From Asparagopsis taxiformis (lineage: Eukaryota; Rhodophyta; Florideophyceae; Bonnemaisoniales; Bonnemaisoniaceae), in assembly GCA_030407315.1 (NCBI GenBank), contig JALQPE010000174.1, positions 1-64,000 of the forward strand: a stretch of DNA of 64,000 nucleotides. The letters are read 5' to 3'. Each line of letters begins with the position of its first letter. Within the stretch, counting starts at the first letter, position 1. This document shows, piece after piece, positions 44,569-55,163 of the stretch. The position numbers and the translations under genes were made by a program. The notes beneath the pieces are model-generated. The model was not told the DNA's origin, did no database searches, and worked only from the letters and a program-made list of their open reading frames with translations.

Positions 44569-46329
44569 CTAGGACGCCTTGGTTCGTATCGATGTTCTAA
44601 ATGGAGATGGCTCCAGATTGATCACAGCAGCAAGAGTGTCATCCGACAAATTATCGGTACGGAGTCTTGCAGAAATCACTGCACGAGCCCGTCGCAAAGA
44701 TCCAGCCGATCTGTCAGGGTTCCAAAGCAAAGCTCCGACAATTTCCCCATCTCTCAAATAGAACACCACACCTGAGGTGTATTCATTGGCAGAAGGCGCA
44801 CTTTCGACCGCAGGAGATGCCATATTCCATATGGCAACCGTGTCAAGCGAAGAATCAACAAGTCCGACAGCAGTGAAATGGACACCGACATTACTTAAAT
44901 CGCTCCAGAACATCGACTGAAAACCATATCTAGCCCGCTTGCCAAGCATATTCTGCCCTGCAATTTGCCCGCTAACAACCGCATGGTCCCAATGTTCGAC
45001 GCGTCTTCTCCCGAGAGAACGATCGTGGAATGACGCTACATCCCCTGCGGCAAAGACGTCAGGTTCGGCCATCATGAAATCGTTCACCTGAATACCGCCA
45101 TTCACTGCATCAAGCTCCAGACCAGAGGCCTTTACGGCGTCTACTTCCGGATCGATTCCGACGGCAACGACAACATGACCACCGGTAACTTTTCCTGCGT
45201 CAGGACTCTTGACGTCCAAAGACACTGTTTTCCCGTCCCCAGACTTGCTGCTGTCTGAGATTGTTGCGCTTCGCACGAGATTGATCCCGATGTCAGTCAG
45301 CTTGCGACCGAGAAATTCGCACAAGTATCGCGGAAGTACTTTATAAAGAACCCCAGGTTCGGCCACAACGAGTGAAACCTTGTCAGATGTTGAAGCTAGG
45401 GCAATTGCCAACTCCGTGCCCAAAAATCCACCACCAACAACAATAGCTCCAGATGACGATTCATCAAACGTTTTTCTGAGGTCGCGGAAATCTTCAAGAG
45501 TCCTGAACACTGTCACTTTGTCTCGAATCTGATCAGAAGAAAGTGCCGGGGACACATGGCTACCATCGCGAGGTTTGCCGCCTGTTGCAAACAATATCTT
45601 GTCATAGTGGAGTTCGACGCCACCCGAGACAATAACTTTCTTCTCATCGGTGTCAAGGTGCACAACCTTCTCATTGCGCACTATTGAAATCTTGACTCGC
45701 GGATCGGTTTTATATCCATACTCAACAGCATACTTGGTCGCTTCCTCAGAGCGGAACAGTTGTTTCTTCTCTCCCTCCCACAACTCCTTCGACAACACAG
45801 TGCGATTGTACGGAAAGTGAGCCTCTTCACTAATGACAATGATATCCTTGGCTGCATCGGGGTCCACTTTTAAAATTGCATCAATCGCAGACCAAGCTGC
45901 GGTACCCGCTCCACATATCACGAACCGTTTACAAATCGGGCCACTCACAGCGCTGAGATCAAAATCTTCAAACACCGACTCGGCCGGGACACGATCGTGA
46001 AATCGTTTCGGCTCGATGACAATTTGTGGCTTCTCATCCACCGTTGCAACCTTCTGCGAATTGGCCGATTCTGCCTCGGCTGAAATTTGGTAATAACGAT
46101 CGAGGACTGCACGGGCTCTCGCGGCTTCGGCAGCACTTGTAATGACTGCGGGTGCGGAGACGTCTCGCGCTGGAATAGACCGATCTGCTAGAGAGCTTCT
46201 CGCCCTTTTGACTACATCACGTATGTGCTGATCAGAGGGCTCTGGTTGCGCCTCGGTTAGTGCAACTACTGCCGATCCCAGCGAGGCTGCAAGGGCCGCT
46301 CCCAGTACACCACCCCTGGCTAATGACAT
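44569..46329 (-). CDS. AIF: apoptosis-inducing factor-like flavoprotein oxidoreductase (586 aa)
   Basis: This is an FAD/NAD(P)-linked pyridine-nucleotide-disulphide oxidoreductase fold. FAD-binding RFVICGAGTAAWSAI is at about 135-149, NYR-type PYNRTVLSKELW at 173-184, the NAD-binding IVVGGGFLGTELA at 296-308, and the second FAD motif PDVFAAGDVASF at 423-434. AIF-specific features follow: RRRVEHWDHAVVSGQIAGQN (441-460) and the C-terminal MFWSDLSNVGVHFTAVGLVD. In mitochondria AIF is tethered to the inner membrane and supports respiratory complex assembly. It is also a death effector in animals. Residues 1-25 (ARGGVLGAALAASLGSAVVA) form a short hydrophobic anchor. Length matches human AIFM1 (about 610). 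Intronless. Confidence 0.9.
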   Translation of the reverse strand: MSLARGGVLGAALAASLGSAVVALTEAQPEPSDQHIRDVVKRARSSLADRSIPARDVSAPAVITSAAEAARARAVLDRYYQISAEAESANSQKVATVDEKPQIVIEPKRFHDRVPAESVFEDFDLSAVSGPICKRFVICGAGTAAWSAIDAILKVDPDAAKDIIVISEEAHFPYNRTVLSKELWEGEKKQLFRSEEATKYAVEYGYKTDPRVKISIVRNEKVVHLDTDEKKVIVSGGVELHYDKILFATGGKPRDGSHVSPALSSDQIRDKVTVFRTLEDFRDLRKTFDESSSGAIVVGGGFLGTELAIALASTSDKVSLVVAEPGVLYKVLPRYLCEFLGRKLTDIGINLVRSATISDSSKSGDGKTVSLDVKSPDAGKVTGGHVVVAVGIDPEVDAVKASGLELDAVNGGIQVNDFMMAEPDVFAAGDVASFHDRSLGRRRVEHWDHAVVSGQIAGQNMLGKRARYGFQSMFWSDLSNVGVHFTAVGLVDSSLDTVAIWNMASPAVESAPSANEYTSGVVFYLRDGEIVGALLWNPDRSAGSLRRARAVISARLRTDNLSDDTLAAVINLEPSPFRTSIRTKAS

Positions 46330-46856
46330 CGCCTCTGCGATGCGAAATGGCGGATCAAGTCACTAGCACAAGAAACATCGGATTGGTAGGAGAGCATAGG
46401 TACAGCTTTGCGCTGTGCAAGGACTTATATAGTCGATAGTTCGGCCACACGGATCATTGTTTGAGCTGAACAAATAGGATCAGGGGTCTATTTTGAACAT
46501 AATTTTGCGAGTTGTATGAATTGTGTGAAGCCCATTTTTGATCGATTGGCGAATTGCTGGAGCCCGTAAATGACGATAGCTGCTCCTTTCGCGCTTGCCA
46601 TCGCAAAGATGGAAACCATCGCTTTCGTTTAGATACGCTTGCAAGTTGGCGAAACATCACAAGCTGTTATTCTCTCCCAACAAAAGTTTATCACTAATTA
46701 GCTCCACGATGTACGCACAATGCCGCCAAAACTAAGCCGCCTTGCATACGCTCGAGCAAGCTCTCTGGAGAAACTGCGCCAGCATTCCAGTCTACATCCT
46801 GTGACTGCTGAAAAAATACCATACCAGGCCGTATGAAAAGCTTGGACATTTGTCCA
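46330..46856. other. intergenic region between AIF and DAHP synthase genes
   Basis: This is the upstream region of AIF (minus) and the 3' flank of DAHP synthase. A 68-codon minus-strand ORF at 46454-46660 has no protein-like features. No RNA or repeat was recognised. Confidence 0.4.
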
Positions 46857-48389
46857 CTAATAACGCCTAGAGCTCTTCATGATTTTTCTCAAACGATGTC
46901 CCACCTCAAACGCCATCTCAATCGACTGTGATCCATTGAGACGCGGATCACAAGAACTCTTGAAATTCTCAGTCAATCTACTTTCCGTAATGGTATTCAC
47001 CTGCCCACCAAGACATTCCGTCACATCTTCATCGCCTGTCATTTCCAGGTGAATTCCACCAGGCACGGTACCCTCCGCCTCGTGTGCAATGAAGAACGAA
47101 TCAACCTCGGACAGTATTCTATCAAACGGCCGCGTCTTCATACCATTCTTCGTCTTGATCGTATTGCCATGCATAGGATCGATGCTCCAAACAACGTTAC
47201 GACCCTCCCGCTTCACCTGGCGCAAAAGCGGCGGTAAACCGGACAAGATTTTATCAGCCCCCATGCGTGCAATGAGCATGATCCTCCCCTCTGTGTTGTG
47301 CGGATTCACGATATCCAACAGGCGGATGAGCTCGACTGGGTCCATGGTAGGCCCCACCTTGATACCGATCGGATTCGAGATACCCCGCAAAAACTCCACA
47401 TGCGCGCCATCCAATTGGCGTGTGCGCTCGCCGACCCACAGCATATGCCCCGACGAGCTGTACCACTCCTTGTCGCCCGTCTCGCGGTTGGTGCAGGAGC
47501 GCACCAGAGCGGATTCATAGTTGAGCAACAACGCCTCATGCGACGAGTAAAACTCTGGTTCCCGCAAATTCTGCAGCCCCTCCGGCGACGACGAGGTGTC
47601 GATTCCGCACGCAGCGAGAAAGTTGAGCGCGTCCTCAATCTGCTCCACAAACGTCGCGTATCGGTCAGGTGCGAGACGATTGATCAATCGCACCCAGTCC
47701 AGCATTGATTGCGACGACTTTGCGAGTGCACGAAGCATGTTGAGCGAAGCGGCCGACTGCGAATAGGCGCGTAACAATCGTTCCGGATCGGGTGTACGCG
47801 CCTCCAGAGTCGTCTCGGTCGAGTTGATGATGTCGCCACGGAAGGACGGCAGCTCGCCGACGGGCGTCTGCTCGGTCGGCGAGGAACGCGGCTTTGCAAA
47901 CTGGCCGGCTACGCGGCCGATTTTGCATATGGGCAGACCGGAGAGATAGGATATCGCGATCACCTGTGCGACCAGCACGCGGAAGGTGGCCTCGACAGCC
48001 TCCGCGCTGAAATGGTCAAACGATTCGGCGCAATCGCCGCCCTGGAGTACGAAGGATTCTCCGCGTGCAGCCTTGGCGAGCGAGGCCCGTAGACGATCGA
48101 TCTCCCCCGGGAATACAAGCGGCGGGTTGCGGGATAGACGTGATTCAACCTGCTTGAGTTTGTCCGGGTCTGGATAGACGGGTTGCTGCAAAATTGGAAA
48201 GTTGCGCCAGGATGTCGGCGTCCATAGGGCGGATTGCTGCGATGCGGGCGGCGTTTGGAGCGTTGCACGCCAGGTGGCGATGCGTGTCGGATACTCGCGG
48301 ATGCTGGATTGAGGCCGGGTCGATGTGAAGGTGGACGATAGCTGGACTGGTTTGTGGCATACCGGTGTGTGTGATATGAATGCTGCCAT
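46857..48389 (-). CDS. class II 3-deoxy-7-phosphoheptulonate (DAHP) synthase, plastid (510 aa)
   Basis: This enzyme joins phosphoenolpyruvate and erythrose 4-phosphate in the first step of the shikimate pathway to aromatic amino acids. Class II (plant/bacterial AroH-like) signatures are all visible: VLQGGDCAESF (114-124, with the metal-binding Cys), CKIGRVAGQFAKPRS (about 156-170), GKEW-type DKEWYSSSGHMLWVGERTRQ, RIMLIARMGADKI, VVWSIDPMHGNTI, and the C-terminal GGIHLEMTGDEDVTECLGG. The first about 60 residues are Ser/Thr/Arg-rich and poor in acidic residues, fitting a plastid transit peptide. Length is typical of plant enzymes (about 500-540). Intronless. Confidence 0.95.
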   Translation of the reverse strand: MAAFISHTPVCHKPVQLSSTFTSTRPQSSIREYPTRIATWRATLQTPPASQQSALWTPTSWRNFPILQQPVYPDPDKLKQVESRLSRNPPLVFPGEIDRLRASLAKAARGESFVLQGGDCAESFDHFSAEAVEATFRVLVAQVIAISYLSGLPICKIGRVAGQFAKPRSSPTEQTPVGELPSFRGDIINSTETTLEARTPDPERLLRAYSQSAASLNMLRALAKSSQSMLDWVRLINRLAPDRYATFVEQIEDALNFLAACGIDTSSSPEGLQNLREPEFYSSHEALLLNYESALVRSCTNRETGDKEWYSSSGHMLWVGERTRQLDGAHVEFLRGISNPIGIKVGPTMDPVELIRLLDIVNPHNTEGRIMLIARMGADKILSGLPPLLRQVKREGRNVVWSIDPMHGNTIKTKNGMKTRPFDRILSEVDSFFIAHEAEGTVPGGIHLEMTGDEDVTECLGGQVNTITESRLTENFKSSCDPRLNGSQSIEMAFEVGHRLRKIMKSSRRY

Positions 48390-49255
48390 GGCGGAAGAGG
48401 ACTGGCGAGTGGAGACGGATGTGGCACGGAAGGAGGAGGCTATCTGGATGGGTTAAGTAGTGCGTAGGATTGGGTTTCGATGTGTCACTAGCCTCAAGTT
48501 GTGGAAGATGGACTGGACGCGTCGCGTCGATATGAAAGCATTGGACTTGCTGTGCTGGTCGTGCTGGATTTGTTGCGGATCCATGGCCGCATTATATCGC
48601 GTTGCATATGAGATATATGTCTTGCCATTTGTGAGCCAATCATCGCGATGCGAAATGGCTCCTGATTTCATCATGCAACCCCGTTGGATGTTTCTCAACA
48701 CGAGTATTCTTTAACCATTTTTGTAAGGCACGTCTTGATCCAGTTGGGTGGAAATCGGATTAAAGATCCCAACCAATCGTCACAACATTGTTGAAGATTG
48801 GCTTGCAAATATTTATTACGCGTCCTTTAGAGACACAACACGTCGCCATAGCGACATGCAATTCGCGCAGCTTATGTGCTCAGCCCGTACCCTTTTGGAG
48901 AAGCCCAACAATGACTCGACCCCATAATTCAGACCCGTGAGCTCAAGATGAACACTTTGTCCTCTGGTAACAACAGTAATGGCCTTGAATTCCCTCCAAA
49001 TCTACGTCTAAACTCGAGTCATTCACTTTGATAGCTTGCTTCCAAACTCACCATTTTCTTCACGATATTATCCGTCCAACCCGAGCCAGACGACAACACA
49101 CCACCATTTCAAACTAGCCCATTATATGCATCGCGCCGCGCCTAGATTCTCCCCAACCGTTGAATATCCCCAGCCATAGCTTCTCGCTGCCTTTGCGCAC
49201 CCCATGTATATGGCGAACCCATAGCTTTAGATTCGTCGTCAGACATACCAAGACC
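48390..49255. other. divergent intergenic region
   Basis: It separates the DAHP synthase gene (minus) and the RING gene (plus). A plus frame at 48460-48714 lacks protein character. No regulatory element was identified with confidence. Confidence 0.4.
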
Positions 49256-50416
49256 ATGCGAATTGATAGATTCACTTTGTGCATCATTGCCGCCAGTGCA
49301 ATTGTCCTTGTTACTTCCGTGTATTGGGCAGTCGGCAACTGGAGAGCAGTGTTGGTACGTACCTCGTCAAAATATTCGTTTACGCTCCACGCCTTTTCCT
49401 GACATGTCCTGCCCCGTTACCCCTGCCAGGATAAACACGACAATTTCATATGGACAGAAACCACTTGCTTCATTCACAACAAAACCATCTCAACCAGAGA
49501 CCGTCTGTGGAGAAATGAGTTCAACGTATCCGGCTTCACTTTAGAATCGCAACCAGAACCCACCATTTCAACAATCGCGTATAGATATGGTTCTTCGATA
49601 TTCAACCAGAGCAGAACTTCTGCGACTCGCTTTGCGAACAATTTCAATATATCTCAACGCTACCCCTGTTGGATGCGAGTGGAAGCTATTTCATTACCAA
49701 CAACCAACGAGCAAAAGGCCATATCCTATTTCATCAGCATGTCAACAGTTTCGACAAGTTCCTCAACAGTCGATTTAGAGCTGGCCATCATCAGCTCCTT
49801 TTTTGCTCTAATGATGGTCGTTGCCTTCTTCCTCGCGCTTTCCTGTGCCGTGAGGCGACAACTTTCCGATGAAGATGTTTCAATACAAACAACGTTGAAC
49901 ATGCAAGAGCCACACAGAGCGGCCCACTCGACCACGATGACAAAAGCAGAGATTGATCATCTGTGTCTTGAAGCATCCCATGCCGCTATTGAACATTCAA
50001 AATTGAATCGCTCAGCCAGCAGCGTGGTGGAAACCTGCGCCATTTGCCTGGACGATGAAGAACCTGGCGCTTTTGCAAAGCTCGACTGCGGCCATGCGTT
50101 TCATCTCGTGTGTTTGAGAGGGTGGCTTCTTCGCGGCGGTGTTACCTGCCCGTTGTGCTGCCATAAGCTTAATGAAAAGGGCGCCGGGGATGGCAGCAGG
50201 GAGCACGTTTCAGAGGGGAGCTCTAGTGGTATTAGAACTGAACGTATGCAGAGAATAGATGTGGAAAATAGAGAGCAGCAATCAGAACAGGTTGTATTAG
50301 ATGCTCGGCATGATACGTCTTCAAGTGTGCTGGAAGGGGCAGAACCATCTCGCGAAGATGCATCCGACGTGGATTCGAGAACAGTAGTGAGCCATGCAGA
50401 ATCGGCATTGACGTAA
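49256..50416 (+). CDS. two-TM RING-H2 protein, putative E3 ubiquitin ligase, two exons (361 aa)
   Basis: Exon 1 is 49256-49354 (33 codons) and exon 2 is 49430-50416. The 75-nt intron runs from GTACGT to CTGCCAG and joins in phase 0. Residues 7-25 form a first hydrophobic segment (FTLCIIAASAIVLVTSVYW). Residues about 34-148 make a lumenal or extracellular region with a YPCWMR element. A second membrane segment lies at about 151-174, and the cytosolic RING-H2 finger at 236-276 has all eight ligands (CAIC, C-G-H-x-F-H, C, CPLC). The tail is Ser/Glu/Asp-rich. RING-H2 membrane proteins usually ubiquitinate membrane or ER substrates; the substrate is unknown. An ATG at 49673 would give a 247-residue protein lacking the first anchor, but the open, protein-like frame back to the acceptor favours the spliced model. 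Confidence 0.78.
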
Positions 50417-50647
50417 TGAAATCCCGTGCACAGCAGAGCCATGTAAATAAAAGTTTATTGCGAAACGAATAAATCGCATTGATGTCAGAGTCTTATCGCG
50501 TTTGCTGACCCCCCAGTGCGAGGGAGGTTGTTCAGGAAAACGCTACAACCCCTTTCTATCCATGCATGAATCTATGTGGTGCACGTCATAATGCATTCCA
50601 CCTGGACGATTGGACCTGGTGATGGCGTCGAAAAATACAATGTCTAT

Positions 50648-52170
50648 CTATGCGGCAGGTGAAAGAGAGCGGAAACGAGATGCAGTTGCATCAACCATTC
50701 GCAGCATTGTATGAGCCCCAGTAAATGAGTCTTCATCTGAGACATGCTCATCCGGATGGTGACTAATACCATCTTTACATCTAACAAAAATCATGGCAAC
50801 ATCAGTAATCTTGGACATATATTGCGTGTCATGCCCAGCACCACTCATGAGAGAAACCACTTCATCCCGACAACCACTCCCTTCACATCCGCCATCCGCA
50901 TTGAGAACGTCCTCCTCAGCGGTCGAATTTTCCCGAGACGCAACCTTTTCAAACTCGAGCACATTGGTCAACCAAGGAGTCATAGCAACAGCATCAATAT
51001 CATGCGAAATCTCATCCACAATCCGCACGCGTCTCTCCTCGGAAACCCTCCTAACCTGCGTCAAAATCTGATCGACTGCGCGAACACGCAACGAATCATC
51101 GGGGGCGCGCACATCCACACTAAGTGACACTCTGCCCGGAATGACATTACTACTTCCAGGCGACACGTCCAACGCACCCACAGTCGCCACAAGCGCATGC
51201 TCTGCATACATCAAAGCCACGCGTTCAACAGCCAGCACGATCTGCGCAGCGGCCGTGAGCGCATCGCGTCTCCCGAGCATCGGAACAGTGCCTGCATGAC
51301 CTGGCACACCGAAAATCCGGAGCGTGAATCTCGTCTGTCCAGCAATGGCGTTGACGACGCCCACCGCTCGGGCACGCGTCTGCAGAACGGGGCCCTGTTC
51401 AATGTGCAGTTCGATGAATCCGAGCAGTTGCCCCGGGTCCGCTTGCACGGCGCGGATGCGATCGGCGACGAAACGCGCGGCGGACACACCGGGCGGCGGC
51501 GTGAACTCTGGATAGACGTCGAGATATTTTTGTGCGAATGCCGGAAAATCGGGGATGGAATCGACGTCCAATATGCCCGTGTACGCCTTGGCGCCGAAAT
51601 TGGTCGTCGGAAAGGGAGAGTTGCCTTCTTCGTCGTCAAAAGCTATGACGCGAATGTCGAACGGAAGCGCGCAGACGCCGCCGGGTCGCAGGGAGATGAC
51701 ATGGGCGACGGAAATGGCAGCTAGCACGCCGTAGGATCCGTCCCAGATGCCGCCCTGGGTCACGGTGTCGTGGTGGCTTCCGAGAGCGAGTGTCTTGCGG
51801 GATGGGGGATGGGGGCGGGGGCATTTGAGATCGCCGATGACGTTTCCGGCGGCGTCGATGCGCGTCGCGAGAGCGGCGGTTTGCATGTAGGTTTGGAGGA
51901 GGCTTTGGGCGGAGCGGCTGGCCGGGAGAGGAAGGGGCGTGTGACAGCTTTGTGGCGCAGATGGGCCGGGATGGGCTCGGTGTGTTCGGAGAGCGCGTGC
52001 ACGCGGGCGAGAAGGTGCGCGCCGAGGAGGGTGTGTGCGGTGTATGTGGTGGTTTGGGCGGGGGAAGGGGGCGGGGAGACGGGTCGGATGAATGGGAAGA
52101 GGGCGAGGGAGAGGAGACAGGGGAGGAGGATTTGAATGGGAAAGCGGATGTGCGGATGGGAGAGAGTCAT
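50648..52170 (-). CDS. allantoate amidohydrolase-like M20 metallopeptidase, with an apparent frameshift
   Basis: The downstream frame (51886-50648) carries all hallmarks of the allantoate/N-carbamoyl amidohydrolase branch of family M20: GSHHDTVTQGGIWDG, FDDEEGNSPF, IELHIEQGP, GVPGHAGTVPM and SGAGHDTQ...SHHPDEHVSDED. Allantoate amidohydrolase releases ammonia from the purine breakdown product allantoate. The matching N-terminus lies in another frame from an ATG at 52170: a hydrophobic signal-like segment, then LLARVHALSEHTEP and VTRPFLSRPA, as in the family. The frames must join at about 51900-51935, implying one missing base. Causes could be a real null allele, a sequencing error in this GC-rich stretch, or an unrecognised start at 51886. 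N-carbamoyl amino acid hydrolase is the main alternative. Confidence 0.8.
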
Positions 52171-52543
52171 GATGGGTGGTGGCGATGTGGAATGATTGCG
52201 GATATTGCTCGGAGGGATATAGAGAGACGAGATATGCGACGTGGCACGTGTGATGATGAATGTGACACTTGTTGAAGAGTGAGTGGGTGTGTGGAATATG
52301 AGAGATTTACGTGTCTGGACACGGCGCATAGGCGTGATGGCGGGTAACGCGATTGTGCACCGTTGCGATGTGATATTTCATGTCATTGGTTGATTGCAAA
52401 ATATTCCAAATAGCCGCCGCGGCGACAGGCTAATTGACCGTCGGGCTAATGCCAAACGCACAATCGCTGCACCTGCCGCGAGCATATCTACACAAATATC
52501 AGCGAGTTTACTGCAGAGAAAAAAATCAATGATCCAATCACAG
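52171..52543. other. intergenic region, promoter of the amidohydrolase-like gene
   Basis: It lies between the start at 52170 and the stop of the VOC protein. The upstream frame is open to 52329 but lacks protein character. No element was recognised. Confidence 0.4.
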
Positions 52544-53089
52544 CTATTTAGCGTCGTCACTCTTTTCCGGCTCCGGCTTGACGTCGTCAGCCTTCTTGGG
52601 CGTCTCGATACGGTGCGAAAAGGCCCAGGCCACACCAAACTTGTCAATCACCTGACCGAGGCGATGGCCATAGAACATATCGGTAGGCTCCTTGACAACC
52701 ACGGCGCCAAACTCCCTCATTCTCTCCACACAGGCGTCGGCGCTGCCCTTGCCGGCAGGAATTGAGACGTAGGCATACGACGAGCCTGGCGCCGCAAGCG
52801 TCGACTGCTCTTCCTTCTCCTCCGCCGGTTGCACCATGTGCATTTTCGGGAAATGATCCTCCACACCGACCATCAAACCGTACGGAGTCTGCAGCACGGC
52901 GTGAAGCACCTTTCCTGTCGGATCGTCGTACCGACAGACGACCTTTGCATCGAGCGCTTTCTGGTACCAGTCGAGCGCTTCGACGGCGCTGTTCACGACC
53001 ACGGTCGTGAGCAGCGGCGGATACTCGACGGGCGTCTCCGACTGCACGACTGTCACGGCGTGCATCGGCTCGGCGACAGTGTCTGCCAT
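52544..53089 (-). CDS. VOC-fold (glyoxalase/bleomycin-resistance superfamily) protein, PhnB-like (181 aa)
   Basis: Residues about 24-150 match the vicinal oxygen chelate fold in its PhnB-like form: TVVVNSAVEALDWYQKALDAKVVCRYDDPTGKV, then HAVLQTPYGLMVGVEDHF, then a second half ADACVERMREFGAVVVKEPTDMFYGHRLGQVIDKFGVAWAFSHRIE. The RxGxxxDpFGh.W.f ending is the clearest family mark. Bacterial relatives are often uncharacterised; some VOC proteins are metal-dependent isomerases, lyases or dioxygenases. The C-terminal 20 residues are Lys/Asp/Glu-rich. The start is the only ATG before the fold. No targeting signal is clear, so cytosolic is likely. Function remains unassigned. Confidence 0.8.
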   Translation of the reverse strand: MADTVAEPMHAVTVVQSETPVEYPPLLTTVVVNSAVEALDWYQKALDAKVVCRYDDPTGKVLHAVLQTPYGLMVGVEDHFPKMHMVQPAEEKEEQSTLAAPGSSYAYVSIPAGKGSADACVERMREFGAVVVKEPTDMFYGHRLGQVIDKFGVAWAFSHRIETPKKADDVKPEPEKSDDAK

Positions 53090-54254
53090 GGCGGAGGCGC
53101 GGACGGCGGGTTGGGGTACGTGTATCGCGAATGGGATAGATGGATGGATGGAGGACAGGTGGGTAGGTGGGAGCGATTTGTGGCGCAGTGCAGGGGCCGG
53201 CTGCGACGCTGGCAGTGCGTGTGCGTGACGTTTTACAAGGGGCGCCTTTTATAGACAGGGTTTGCAACGAAAGGACGAAAATTGAAGTGAAAAGCGACGA
53301 AAATGTGGCAGACGACAATTGTACATGTTGTTGTCTACGCGTCCCTCAATGCAGCCTGTCACAGGTCATGCTTTGCGCTCATCCGATCGCCCAATTTGAC
53401 GATTACGGCGCGTCGGCGATGGGCTGCAGATTTTTGGTGATTGGTCGGTGGAGTCACGCTGCCGTTTCATGCCCCCGATGATCTGGATTGGGTGATTGTA
53501 TCATGTGCACACGTGCGCGATGTTATGATGTCGACACTGACACTTGTACTCGCATCCAACCGTCGCGCTCATTATGTTGGCGCGCTTGTCGATACACCTG
53601 TGCGTTGGATACACTTTGTTCCGCTGAGCGTGCCACCTGACTGTTGTTACGCGACATGCAATATACAAATGCTTTTGTAATCATGCACCGTGTTTTGTCT
53701 ATTTTCAGCAATTTTTCGTATCGCCAACGCGGTCCCAAGTGATCATGCCCACCGTCCATTGCGTACACGCGGCAAGTGTATTACGAATCAACCGGTTGAT
53801 ACAAACTGCAACGCTTTGCTCTGCATAGCGTCTGCTTCCCGGATGCCCAGCATTTTGCCTCGATTTCCTCAAACTGCATACACCCGCAGCCGCCTGCGAC
53901 GATCTTACAACAGTGCCCTCGCAGCACTCCCGCCCTCATGGTGGCGTTTATCGCCCAACCTCCACCCCCTGTATCGGCGCTGTTTCCGCCAACACAGCGC
54001 AGAAACAACGCACACGCGAGGCGCTCTGCAACGTCAAGTCCCAGTGCGGACCGTCGGACCGTCCGTCCAACCGAGTGGTCCCAATTTTCAGCAGCATTGT
54101 CCACGAAAAATTGCGTCAGAAATTGTCAAACCTCAACAGGCATCCATCCAAGCCGACTATCCGCTCATCTCCTTCATCAGCTCGCGCAGTCCATCTTCCA
54201 CCCGCCCGCACCGACCGACCGTCCGACCCAATTTTGTCCATTCCACATCCAGAC
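53090..54254. other. divergent intergenic region
   Basis: It contains the upstream regions of the VOC gene (minus) and the cystinosin-like gene (plus). Long plus-strand frames starting at 53690 and 53913 overlap it. Their N-terminal parts are Ser/Pro/Arg/His-rich with no domain and are treated as shadows or untranslated leader. Confidence 0.45.
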
Positions 54255-55031
54255 ATGACGCTCGCATGGCTCGAATCCCTCTTCGGCTGGATATACTTTG
54301 TCGCATGGTCGGCGACCTTTTGGCCACAGGTATTACTAATAAACAAACGGCGCACCACCGCCGGTCTCTCCACCGATTTCGTATCCATCAATATCGTAGG
54401 TTTCATTTCATACGCAATATTCACCATCGCCGCCTACACCACTCCGGCCGTCTCCAAGTCGTACGAGGCCGCGACCGGCTACCCGGCGCAGGTCGAGTTT
54501 GCCGACGTGCTGTTCGCGGCGCATGGCGCCGTGATGTGCGTCGTGCTGGTGTTACAGCTACTAATCCTGCCGCCGCGCACCGCGCCGCATCCGACCATCG
54601 CGGTGGCGTGCATCGTAGCGCAGACCGCCGTGCTCGTGGGGCTCTACGGCGCCATCAGCGGCCGCGTGGATTGGTATCCCTTCCTCCGCTTCGCCGGCTT
54701 GGTCAAAGTCGCCGCGAGCATCGTCAAACACTTTCCGCAGGTGCTGCTTAATCGGCGTCGAAGCAGCACCGTCGGTTGGAGTTACACCATGGTGCTTCTG
54801 GACGTCGTCGGCGGCTCTTTCAGCGTCGCACAGCAGATCGTGCGCTCCATCTCGCTCGGATCGTTGGCGCCTTTCACCAGCAATCTCGCCAAGACACTAC
54901 TCGCCGCCGAGAGTCTTGCGTTTGACTTTTTCTTCATCGCGCAGCACGTCATTTTCTACCCGGACCGCACCGACATCGATCTGGCCAAACCGGACGAGTG
55001 GGCGCCGCTCGCGGCGAGTGCAAGTAGCTAG
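54255..55031 (+). CDS. CTNS: cystinosin-like PQ-loop lysosomal/vacuolar transporter (258 aa)
   Basis: Seven hydrophobic segments and two PQ-loop motifs are visible: FWPQVLLINKRRTTAGLSTDFV (PQ at 24-25) and HFPQVLLNRRRSSTVGWS (PQ at 161-162). The second is followed by LLDVVGGSFSVAQQ, where cystinosin carries its proton-coupling Asp (D183 here). The C-terminal DFFFIAQHVIFYP closes the family pattern. Cystinosin exports cystine from lysosomes with protons. Animal proteins have an extra glycosylated N-terminal domain (about 370 residues), whereas algal and fungal forms are near this length. The ATG at 54255 begins the first helix; the open frame upstream (to 53913) has no protein character. Intronless. 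Confidence 0.88.
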   Translation: MTLAWLESLFGWIYFVAWSATFWPQVLLINKRRTTAGLSTDFVSINIVGFISYAIFTIAAYTTPAVSKSYEAATGYPAQVEFADVLFAAHGAVMCVVLVLQLLILPPRTAPHPTIAVACIVAQTAVLVGLYGAISGRVDWYPFLRFAGLVKVAASIVKHFPQVLLNRRRSSTVGWSYTMVLLDVVGGSFSVAQQIVRSISLGSLAPFTSNLAKTLLAAESLAFDFFFIAQHVIFYPDRTDIDLAKPDEWAPLAASASS

Positions 55032-55163
55032 AAACAAAACCCAACTTGATGTACATTAGATTTTTATTGAAAGAAAGAAATGTATACTGAACCACGTTTG
55101 CCAAGTTAATGTATGCGCCAGATCGGGATATTCACAAGACGACGCCAAAAGTCGCAGAGCGCA

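Noticed and set aside
53690..54751. 353-codon plus-strand ORF
   Set aside because: It overlaps the cystinosin-like gene in another frame and is His/Arg/Ser-rich without domains, so it is a shadow.
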